Shown piece after piece: positions 57,581 through 64,000 of a stretch of 64,000 nt of DNA. This DNA comes from Aidingimonas lacisalsi (GTDB lineage: Bacteria; Pseudomonadota; Gammaproteobacteria; Pseudomonadales; Halomonadaceae). Made by a program: the position numbers and the translations under genes. Each line of letters begins with the position of its first letter. Position 1 is the first letter of the stretch. The stretch covers positions 417,196-481,195 of the forward strand of contig NZ_VRYH01000001.1 in assembly GCF_008079445.1 (NCBI RefSeq), given 5' to 3'. The notes beneath the pieces are model-generated. The model had not been told where the DNA came from, did not search any database, and saw nothing but the letters and a program-made list of their open reading frames with translations.

Positions 57581-58360
57581 TCAATGCTGAAGTACCCTCG
57601 ACAGGAAGTTCTGAGTACGTTCCTGTTGTGGATTGTCGAACACCTCATGGGGCGGTCCTTGCTCGATGATTTCGCCCTGGTGAATGTAAATGACACGATC
57701 GGCTACCTCTCGAGCGAACCCCATCTCGTGAGTCACCACCATCATCGTCATGCCTTCCCGGGCAAGTTCACGCATGACATCCAGGACTTCACCGATCATT
57801 TCCGGATCCAGAGCGGATGTGGGCTCATCGAATAGCATCAAGCGGGGTTCCATCGCCAGTGCTCTAGCGATCGCTACACGTTGCTGTTGTCCGCCTGAGA
57901 GTTGAGTCGGGTATTTGTCAGCCTGATCGGCAATTCCGACCCGCTCCAGAAGTCGTTCTGCGGCAGTGCCGGAGTCTTGTTGGGATAGCCCCCGTACCTT
58001 GATAGGCGCCAGCGTGACATTTTCCCGGACCGTCAGGTGAGGGAAAAGATTGAATTGCTGGAAGACCATACCGACCTCGGTACGGATGGCCTGAAGTGCT
58101 TGACCGCTCTTGCCATGTGGTAGGAGCTCCTTCCCGTCAACGCGCAATTGGCCACTTTGATACTCCTCCAGGCCATTGATACAACGTATCAGGGTGGACT
58201 TGCCTGAGCCACTGGCGCCAATGATCACGAGGACTTCACCTGCGCTCACTTCGAGATCGATGTCGTTGAGGACATGGAGGTTGCCGAAGTGCTTGTTCAG
58301 TCTCTCGAGCTCGACGATGGGCACTGGCGTCGAGGATTCCTGGGAATGTTCGTCACTCAT
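57581..58360 (-). CDS. Polar amino acid ABC transporter ATPase (GlnQ/ArtP type)
   Basis: The 259-residue ATPase energises the adjacent polar amino-acid importer. Walker [16 protein letters not shown] (about residues 47-61), [14 protein letters not shown], the signature [31 protein letters not shown] and [16 protein letters not shown] are all present and typical of the GlnQ/HisP group. It follows the permease after 12 bases and is the last gene of the operon. Confidence 0.94.
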   Translation of the reverse strand: MSDEHSQESSTPVPIVELERLNKHFGNLHVLNDIDLEVSAGEVLVIIGASGSGKSTLIRCINGLEEYQSGQLRVDGKELLPHGKSGQALQAIRTEVGMVFQQFNLFPHLTVRENVTLAPIKVRGLSQQDSGTAAERLLERVGIADQADKYPTQLSGGQQQRVAIARALAMEPRLMLFDEPTSALDPEMIGEVLDVMRELAREGMTMMVVTHEMGFAREVADRVIYIHQGEIIEQGPPHEVFDNPQQERTQNFLSRVLQH

Positions 58361-58372
58361 CGCATTTATCCC

Positions 58373-59038
58373 TTATTGTCCGACCAAGCCCTTGCGCTCG
58401 AGCTGGCGCAAGACGATGGAGAGGGTCAAGGTGATGGCCAGGTAGAGTATTGCGACCATGAAATAGACTTCGAGGGCATTGAAGGTCGTTGCAATATACA
58501 CTTGACCCTGACGTACCAACTCGCCAACACCGATGACCGAGAATAGTGAAGTATCCTTGATGCTGATGATGCCTTGGTTGCCGAGGGCCGGAATCATGCG
58601 TCTGAAAGCCTGTGGCCAGATGATGTAGCGAAAGGATTGGGTTCGGGACAAACCTAGCGAGAGGCTGGCCTCGCGTTGTCCTCGTTCGATGGATTGCACA
58701 CCACCACGGACGATTTCTGAGATATAAGCGCCTGAATTGACGGCTATTGCGGCAATACCGGCGACGATGGCATTAATCGGACCTCCCAATAATTGGGGTA
58801 AACCGTAGAAGATGAACAGGACTTGTACTAGAACCGGTGTACCGCGAAATACCTCGATATAGATCGTGGCCAACCAGCGTAGCCATCGAATAGGGCTGAT
58901 ACGTAGCAGTCCGAAAAGAATGCCGATCAGGAAACCGATGGCCAAGCCACCAAAAGAAATCAACAGGGTCCACGGAATCCCTGTCAGAAGATGGGGGATG
59001 GAGGCGAACGCCGCCTGCCAATCGAATGTGAATTCCAC
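58373..59038 (-). CDS. Polar amino acid ABC transporter permease (GlnP type)
   Basis: The 221-residue permease has about five helices and the HisMQ/GlnP family blocks: LLTGIPWTLLISFGGL near the N-terminus, EVFRGTPVLVQVLFIFYGLP, VNSGAYISEIVRGGVQSI (about 105-122), REASLSLGLSRTQSFRYIIWP and a C-terminal hydrophobic end. It lies between the binding protein gene, from which a hairpin separates it, and the ATPase gene. Only one permease gene is seen, so it may act as a homodimer. Confidence 0.93.
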   Translation of the reverse strand: MEFTFDWQAAFASIPHLLTGIPWTLLISFGGLAIGFLIGILFGLLRISPIRWLRWLATIYIEVFRGTPVLVQVLFIFYGLPQLLGGPINAIVAGIAAIAVNSGAYISEIVRGGVQSIERGQREASLSLGLSRTQSFRYIIWPQAFRRMIPALGNQGIISIKDTSLFSVIGVGELVRQGQVYIATTFNALEVYFMVAILYLAITLTLSIVLRQLERKGLVGQ

Positions 59039-59116
59039 GTGACTCCTCCCGCCAGTAAATCGCCTGTTACCGAAGAGTCCCGGCTAGGCGAAAAAGGGTA
59101 TGGTCGATGGGAACGC

Positions 59117-59147
59117 AACGGGGTCGAGCTTACAGCCCGACCCCGTT
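59117..59147. other. Intercistronic hairpin after the binding-protein gene
   Basis: A perfect 10-base stem (AACGGGGTCG 59117-59126, CGACCCCGTT 59138-59147) with an 11-base loop lies 20 bases after the binding-protein stop on the minus strand, in the gap before the permease gene. No T-run follows. Such hairpins commonly give more binding protein than permease. Confidence 0.6.
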
Positions 59148-59166
59148 GATCAATTGCATGACGACG

Positions 59167-59934
59167 TCATTCGTCGTTGGGTGCGCTACCAAACCATTCT
59201 TCGTAGATCTCGTCGTAGGTGCCATCTTCCTTCATGCTGGCAAGCGCTTCATTGACGGGTTCGACCCATTCGCTGTCCTTGACCAAGGCAATGCCGTACT
59301 GTTGGCCTTCATAAAGTGAGCCGACGACCTTGACCTGACCTTCGCCGCGCGTATTGGCGAAATATTCGACGTTGGGAGCGTCATAGAAGACGGCGTCGAC
59401 ACTTCCCCCCATCAATGCCATGTACATGTCAGCACTGCCTGGGTACGGGGTGACATCGGCGCTATCGCCTAGGTTCTCTTCCAGATAGTCATAACTGGTC
59501 GAGCCTACCTTGGTGCCGATTTTCATCCCTTCCAGGTCGCTGAATTCTTCGACGCTATCGTTGTCGGCACTGACCAGTATACGCAGGCCGCTGTCGTAGT
59601 AAGGGTCGGAAAAATCGACGATTTCGGAGCGTTCGTCGGTGATGGTGATGCCGGCAATGGCAATGTCCACATTGCCGGTCTGGACGGCAGGAATAATGCC
59701 GTTGAAATCCATGGTTTCAAGATCGATCTCAAAGCCGGCTCGTTCTGCGACCTCACGGATGATATCCATATCGAACCCGACCATTTCGCCGGATTCTTCA
59801 TCCATCATCTCGAAGGGGACGAAGCTCGGATCCGTCACGACCTCGAGCGTTTCCTGCGCCATGACCGTGGAAGACGTTGCAAGGCCCAGCATGAGGCCGG
59901 AGAGAGCGGTAATCTTGTAGGCTTGACGTTTCAT
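59167..59934 (-). CDS. Polar amino acid ABC transporter substrate-binding protein (GlnH type)
   Basis: The 255-residue periplasmic protein binds a polar amino acid for the adjacent importer. A signal peptide is present (about residues 1-23, ending TVMAQE), then the SBP_bac_3 features LEVVTDPSFVPFEM, VGFDMDIIREVAERAG, DFNGIIPAVQTGNVDIAIAG and FSDPYYDSG. The mature protein is strongly acidic, in line with a halophile. The ATG at 59934 is preferred; an ATG 4 codons earlier is possible. The GFDMD/ISGM-type details do not decide between glutamine and other ligands. Confidence 0.92.
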   Translation of the reverse strand: MKRQAYKITALSGLMLGLATSSTVMAQETLEVVTDPSFVPFEMMDEESGEMVGFDMDIIREVAERAGFEIDLETMDFNGIIPAVQTGNVDIAIAGITITDERSEIVDFSDPYYDSGLRILVSADNDSVEEFSDLEGMKIGTKVGSTSYDYLEENLGDSADVTPYPGSADMYMALMGGSVDAVFYDAPNVEYFANTRGEGQVKVVGSLYEGQQYGIALVKDSEWVEPVNEALASMKEDGTYDEIYEEWFGSAPNDE

Positions 59935-60025
59935 GGAGTTCCCCATTAGCTATGATTGTTGGCGGAATACGCCATTTACCATGGCGAGTTCCGGGGGAAG
60001 CGTCAAGTTGGGGGAAAAACGGTTT

Positions 60026-60388
60026 TTACACCATGAAGGAAGCACCGCAACCACAGGTAGTGGAGGCATTGGGGTTCTGTACCAGAAATCTGGCACCGGC
60101 CAATCCCTCCTCGTACTCCACCGTGGAACCGACGAGATACTGGTAGGATAGGGGGTCAACGACCAGGGCGACATCCTCGTATTCGATCAAGGTGTCCTCG
60201 TCGCTCACTTCATCGGCAAAATCGAAACCATACTGAAAGCCGGAGCACCCCCCACCAGTGACATAGACGCGTAGCTTCAAGGTATCGTTACCCTCTTCAG
60301 CAATCAACGTCCGCAAACGGTGCTGCGCTCCATCGGATAGCAATAGCGGCTTGAAAGCGCCGGGATCGAAGGATTCTGTGTCGCTCAT
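60026..60388 (-). CDS. erpA: Iron-sulfur cluster insertion protein ErpA
   Basis: ErpA is an A-type carrier that delivers iron-sulfur clusters to enzymes such as those of isoprenoid synthesis. From the ATG at 60388 the protein has 120 residues and contains all three cluster cysteines, one in [15 protein letters not shown] and two in [10 protein letters not shown] at the end. The frame extends 32 codons upstream, but the family N-terminus begins at the chosen ATG, which has AGGAG upstream. It lies about 90 bases downstream of argC. Confidence 0.92.
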   Translation of the reverse strand: MSDTESFDPGAFKPLLLSDGAQHRLRTLIAEEGNDTLKLRVYVTGGGCSGFQYGFDFADEVSDEDTLIEYEDVALVVDPLSYQYLVGSTVEYEEGLAGARFLVQNPNASTTCGCGASFMV

Positions 60389-60480
60389 CGATGCGCTCTC
60401 CTGGATGTGTTGAATGGCCGTCGATCCTTCATTATCGGCAATCCTTAGCAAAAGGGTCAACTTTGATGACGAATCGGATA

Positions 60481-61515
60481 TCAAGGCATCAACGCTGGGG
60501 CTTCGAGACCCGCCATTTCATTGAAGCCGAACATCAGGTTGAGATTCTGAATGGCTTGGCCGGAGGCTCCCTTGACGAGATTGTCGATGACGGCAAGTAC
60601 GACGACGGTATCTCCTCCGCTGGGGCGGTGTACGGCAATACGACAGATATCGGTGCCCTTCACGCTGCGCGTTTCTGGATGACTGCCGGCAGGCATGACG
60701 TCGACCGCCGGTTCGTTTATGAAACGTTGTTCGAACAAGCGTTGAAGGTCGCCGGGTTCACCGATCAGACGACCATAGAGTGTGGCATGGATACCGCGGA
60801 TCATCGGTGTCAGATGAGGAACGAACGTCAATCCCACCGGCTTGCCTGCAGCACGAGTCAGTCCCTGACGAATCTCCGGTAAATGGCGGTGGCCACTGGC
60901 GCCGTAGGCTTTCATCGATTCGCTGGCTTCCGCGAGCAATGACCCGATCTTTGCTCCCCGTCCAGCACCGGTAACGCCGGATTTGCAGTCGGCGATAACA
61001 TGGTCGGTATCGATCAATTCCGCTTCCAGCAAAGGCAGGGCAGCCAGTTGAGCGGCGGTCGGATAACAGCCGGGAACAGCGACCAGACGTGCCTGGCGAA
61101 TGGCATCGCGGTTGATCTCGGGGAGGCCGTAGACGGCATCCGCCAGCAAGTTCGGGGCGCCATGCGATTGCCCGTACCAATGCTCCCACTCCTCGACGTC
61201 GGTGAGTCGGAAATCGGCTGATAAATCGATCACCCGAGTCCCTTTGGCAAGCAAGTCGCCGGCCAACGCATGGGCCACACCATGTGGGGTGGCGAAAAAG
61301 ACCGCGTCACAGGCACCCAAGCGTTCGGGATCGGGCTCGGTGAAGGTCAACTCGTCGTAGTGGCCGCGCAGGTTGGGATAGAGTTCAGCAACCGCCAACC
61401 CGGCCTCGGAACGCGATGTGATGGCATCCACCTCAACGTCGGGATGCTGCGATAGCAGCCGTAGCAGTTCCACGCCGGTATAACCGGTACCACCTACAAT
61501 ACCTACCTTGATCAC
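60481..61515 (-). CDS. argC: N-acetyl-gamma-glutamyl-phosphate reductase ArgC
   Basis: ArgC reduces N-acetylglutamyl phosphate to the semialdehyde with NADPH in arginine synthesis. The 344-residue protein starts [21 protein letters not shown] (GTG at 61515 with GGAGG upstream), has [18 protein letters not shown], the catalytic Cys in [18 protein letters not shown] (about residue 150) and the [11 protein letters not shown] segment. An ATG 33 codons earlier gives an extra tail unlike the family. It is followed by erpA on the same strand and divergent from the ClC gene. Confidence 0.95.
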   Translation of the reverse strand: MIKVGIVGGTGYTGVELLRLLSQHPDVEVDAITSRSEAGLAVAELYPNLRGHYDELTFTEPDPERLGACDAVFFATPHGVAHALAGDLLAKGTRVIDLSADFRLTDVEEWEHWYGQSHGAPNLLADAVYGLPEINRDAIRQARLVAVPGCYPTAAQLAALPLLEAELIDTDHVIADCKSGVTGAGRGAKIGSLLAEASESMKAYGASGHRHLPEIRQGLTRAAGKPVGLTFVPHLTPMIRGIHATLYGRLIGEPGDLQRLFEQRFINEPAVDVMPAGSHPETRSVKGTDICRIAVHRPSGGDTVVVLAVIDNLVKGASGQAIQNLNLMFGFNEMAGLEAPALMP

Positions 61516-61667
61516 GAAAGCCTCCTTCCTGATGGACGGCACAAGCGTACCGCTTCCATTTATGATACACCTGTAAACGTACTCATGTGATCCATCATGC
61601 AAATCGAATTCCATGCTGTCTGTCGTCGTATCGACTCATGAATCTTGGCATGTATCAGTGACTTCCC

Positions 61668-63434
61668 ATGATAGGGGGGTATGTGCCGCGATTGCCTAAA
61701 CCTGATTTCAGCCTCAGACGGTTTCGCCGTCAGTTGGCCAGTGTCGACGCTTTGCCGCAACTTTGCTTACTTGGCCTGGCGGCGGGTATCGTCACCGGCG
61801 GGTTGATGGTGGCTTTTCGCCTGACCCTGGATCTTGGCGGGATACTGTTCATGCCCGGAGGCGATTCCGAGGATTTCGAGTTGTTGTCTCCGGAGATTCG
61901 TGCCTTGCTGCCGCTGTTGGCGGTTGCCGTGATCGGTATAGGTCTATGGCGTCAACCGGCGGCGGCTCGCAAGATGGGCGTGGCTCACGTCATCGAGCGG
62001 TTGACATATCATCAGGGACGCTTTCCGTTTCGCAACTGGCTCAATCAGTTCTGGGTTGGGGTTGTCACGGTACTCGGCGGACTATCGGCGGGACGCGAGG
62101 GACCAGCGATCCACCTTGGAGCCGCTGCCGCTAGCGGTATCGGTGAAAAGTTCCGGTTACCACACAACAGCTTGCGGGTATTGGTGGCTTGTGGAACCGC
62201 TGCCGGGATTTCGGCATCGTTCAATACGCCGATTGCCGGTGTCATTTTCGCCATGGAAGTGGTCATGATGGAGTACACGATCGCCGGCTTCATGCCGGTA
62301 ATCCTGGCATCGACCATGGGGGCCGTGATCGCCCAGTTGGTTTACGGAAGCGAACCAGCGTTCCAGGTACCCAGCGTTAGTTTGGGCTCCCTGTCCAATC
62401 TTCCATGGATAGTGGTCTCGGCGTTGTTCATTGGATTGCTGGCCGGTGGTTTCGTCCATCTCGCTCAGGGTAATCAACGGCTGGCTGGCTGGCCGGTCTG
62501 GTTCAAGCTGAGCTTGGTCGGTTTGGCGACTGCAACCATCGCCTGGTGGTATCCCGAGGTGCAGGGCATCGGCTATGACAGTCTGGCTTTATCCTTGAAT
62601 GGCGAACTTGCATTGGATGTGCTGATCGCATTGATGATCGCCAAGTTGATATTGTCGGCACTAACCATCGCCTGCGGTATTCCGATCGGTATCATCGGAC
62701 CGGTATTGGTCTCGGGGGCAGCCGCGGGAGCATTATGCGGTCTTTTTGGAGGCTGGATATGGCCAGCCATGGCTGCCGATCCTTCCTTGTATGCGATGCT
62801 TGGCATGGCTGCCATGCTAGGTGCCGTTTTGCAGGCTCCGCTGGCCGCGTTGATGGCCTTGCTGGAGCTGACCCACAATCCCAATATCATTCTGCCGGGG
62901 ATGCTGGCGGTCGTGATTTCCGGACTGACGGCACGACAACTGCACTGCCAAGGTTTCTATATCAGCATGATTCAACAAGGGGTTCATCCCCTCCAGCAAC
63001 CGCTCATGCAGGCATTGTCCAGGGTTTCGGTACCGGCGGTCATGGAACGACGTCTGATATGTACCCAGCGAATGGTGGCACTCGACGAGGCCAAGGCTTT
63101 ACTGGAAGGCAAGCCATCCTGGATCGTGATACTGCGATCCAACGACGATAAGCCTACCTTGGCACTTAAAGCCGCCGATCTAGCCAGAGCCTTGCTCGAT
63201 CATACGTTGGAACCTCATGCTTACGGCCGATTGGACTTGCTGGAAGTTCCGGGTGTACGACTGGACATGGCGCCGATTCATGCTGAAGCCACCTTGACCG
63301 AAGCCTTGGCCCGGCTCGACAAGGATGCCGTAAATGCTCTGTATGTCGCCGATTGGCAGGCCCCGAAAGCCCAACGTATTTCCGGTATCATTACACGTGA
63401 TGCCATCGAACACTATTATCGCGATACCCTCTGA
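61668..63434 (+). CDS. ClC-family anion channel or antiporter with C-terminal CBS domains
   Basis: The 588-residue inner-membrane protein is a ClC anion transporter followed by a CBS pair (about residues 455-588). The gating Glu is present in LSAGREGPAIHLGAAAASG (about 140-158) and ISASFNTPIAGVIFAMEVV and GIPIGIIGPVLVSGAAAG are also typical. The GSGIP selectivity motif of standard chloride transporters is not seen in the expected place (GVAHVIERL instead), so anion preference is open. A GTG 5 codons after the chosen ATG has a better ribosome-binding site (AGGGGGG), so the true start may be 61683. Confidence 0.88.
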   Translation: MIGGYVPRLPKPDFSLRRFRRQLASVDALPQLCLLGLAAGIVTGGLMVAFRLTLDLGGILFMPGGDSEDFELLSPEIRALLPLLAVAVIGIGLWRQPAAARKMGVAHVIERLTYHQGRFPFRNWLNQFWVGVVTVLGGLSAGREGPAIHLGAAAASGIGEKFRLPHNSLRVLVACGTAAGISASFNTPIAGVIFAMEVVMMEYTIAGFMPVILASTMGAVIAQLVYGSEPAFQVPSVSLGSLSNLPWIVVSALFIGLLAGGFVHLAQGNQRLAGWPVWFKLSLVGLATATIAWWYPEVQGIGYDSLALSLNGELALDVLIALMIAKLILSALTIACGIPIGIIGPVLVSGAAAGALCGLFGGWIWPAMAADPSLYAMLGMAAMLGAVLQAPLAALMALLELTHNPNIILPGMLAVVISGLTARQLHCQGFYISMIQQGVHPLQQPLMQALSRVSVPAVMERRLICTQRMVALDEAKALLEGKPSWIVILRSNDDKPTLALKAADLARALLDHTLEPHAYGRLDLLEVPGVRLDMAPIHAEATLTEALARLDKDAVNALYVADWQAPKAQRISGIITRDAIEHYYRDTL

Positions 63435-63457
63435 TGTCGCGTCTGTAAGGAGCTTGC

Positions 63458-63889
63458 ATGTACCTGTGGATCAAAGCGTTGCATCTGGTCGCCGTCGTTA
63501 CGTGGTTCGCTGCCATGTTCTACCTACCCCGCTTGTTCGTTTATCACGCCATGGCTCGTGACAATGACGACATCAAAGCGATCGATTATTTCCGCATCAT
63601 GGAGCGCAAGCTGTATCGCGGTATCATGGTACCGTCGATGCTGGCCGTGATCGGCCTTGGAATTGCGTTGTTATACCTAGTTCCCGGTTTCATGAGTCAA
63701 GGCTGGCTCCATGCCAAGCTGGCACTCGTGGTACTGCTGGTCGGCTATCATCATATGTGTCTGGCGTACATGAAAAAATTGGCGTCAGGTACCTGTACCA
63801 AAAGCCATGTCTATTTTCGCTGGTTCAATGAAGCACCGGTGATCGTCCTGCTGGCGATCGTCATTCTTGCTGTGGTCAAGCCATTCTGA
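63458..63889 (+). CDS. hemJ: Protoporphyrinogen oxidase HemJ
   Basis: HemJ oxidises protoporphyrinogen IX to protoporphyrin IX in haem synthesis, in the inner membrane. The 143-residue protein has four helices and the family start LWIKALHLVAVVTWFAAMFYLPRLFVYHA (shown in part as positions 3-31), with the conserved His10, plus the C-terminal RWFNEAPVIVLLAIVILAVVKPF region. An AGGAGC site precedes the ATG. It follows the ClC gene by 23 bases and overlaps thiD by one base. Confidence 0.92.
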   Translation: MYLWIKALHLVAVVTWFAAMFYLPRLFVYHAMARDNDDIKAIDYFRIMERKLYRGIMVPSMLAVIGLGIALLYLVPGFMSQGWLHAKLALVVLLVGYHHMCLAYMKKLASGTCTKSHVYFRWFNEAPVIVLLAIVILAVVKPF

Positions 63890-64000
63890 TGAGCCAGATA
63901 TCGCTATCTTCTCAACAGTTACCGGTCGTTCTGGTCTTGGCCGGCCATGATCCGAGTGGTGGTGCGGGCTTGACTGCCGATAGTGAAGCCATTGCCGCTT
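63889..64000 (+). CDS. thiD: Hydroxymethylpyrimidine/phosphomethylpyrimidine kinase ThiD (N-terminal part)
   Basis: The frame starts at an ATG overlapping the hemJ stop (TGATG) and runs off the window after 37 codons. The visible part contains VLVLAGHDPSGGAGLTADSE, the glycine-rich start of the HMP(-P) kinase family, which phosphorylates the thiamine pyrimidine moiety. The rest of the gene, including the C-terminal anion-hole motif, is not visible. Confidence 0.85.
   Translation, partial: MSQISLSSQQLPVVLVLAGHDPSGGAGLTADSEAIAA

Overview
The window looks like a chromosomal segment of a moderately halophilic gammaproteobacterium, most likely Halomonadaceae (Halomonas or a close relative). The reasons are the gene order mnmG-rsmG-parA-parB-atpIBEFHAGDC with glmU-glmS nearby, acidic protein composition, typical gammaproteobacterial sequences (HexR, ErpA, UvrD, HemJ) and moderate-to-high GC. 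No rRNA, tRNA, CRISPR, prophage or insertion sequence was seen.

Layout. (1) 1-3 kb: a phosphate transporter pstS-pstC-pstA on the minus strand with a three-repeat Pho box between pstS and pstC. (2) 2.6-10.3 kb: mixed housekeeping genes: a thioesterase, an orphan TRAP binding protein, uvrD, hexR, a small unknown protein, an NSS-type sodium-dependent transporter and a DUF72 protein. (3) 10.4-38.6 kb: a nearly complete aerobic cobalamin (B12) locus. A minus-strand operon cobL-cobE-cobM-cobF-cobO-bluB-cobQ is separated from the plus-strand cobK by a possible dispersed repeat. A long minus-strand operon, cbtB-cbtA-(AAA/VWA chelatase subunit)-cobB-cobW-cobN-cobG-cobH-cobI-cobJ, lies behind a cobalamin riboswitch. 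A plus-strand FecCD-type ABC importer follows, preceded by a candidate Zur box. The lower-ligand and salvage operon cobT-(microprotein)-cbiB-cobD-cobU-cobS-cobC-(cobU-like) completes the locus. (4) 38.7-45.4 kb: glmS, glmU, apbE, uppP and mgtE. (5) 45.4-52.6 kb: the complete ATP synthase operon with a strong sigma70-like promoter and several intercistronic hairpins. (6) 52.7-57.0 kb: parB, parA, rsmG, mnmG. (7) 57.06-57.5 kb: an intergenic AT-rich region with a cluster of DnaA-box-like sites, a good oriC candidate. (8) 57.5-64 kb: an amino-acid ABC transporter, erpA, argC, a ClC-type anion transporter, hemJ and the start of thiD.

How the genes work together: CbtAB would import cobalt, CobN with the AAA/VWA protein would insert it, CobI-J-M-L-F-K-H-G build the corrin ring with oxygen-dependent ring contraction, CobB/CobQ amidate it, CobO adenosylates it, CobD/CbiB attach aminopropanol phosphate, CobU/CobS/CobC finish the nucleotide loop, and BluB/CobT supply activated dimethylbenzimidazole. 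The first step (uroporphyrinogen III methylation, CobA/CysG) is not in the window.

Most interesting points: two CobU-family proteins in one operon that each keep a different half of the family's conserved blocks; a 39-codon membrane-like microprotein translationally linked between cobT and cbiB; a candidate Zur box in front of the importer inside a B12 locus; a single-chain AAA/VWA protein in place of CobS/CobT; and an oriC candidate next to mnmG.
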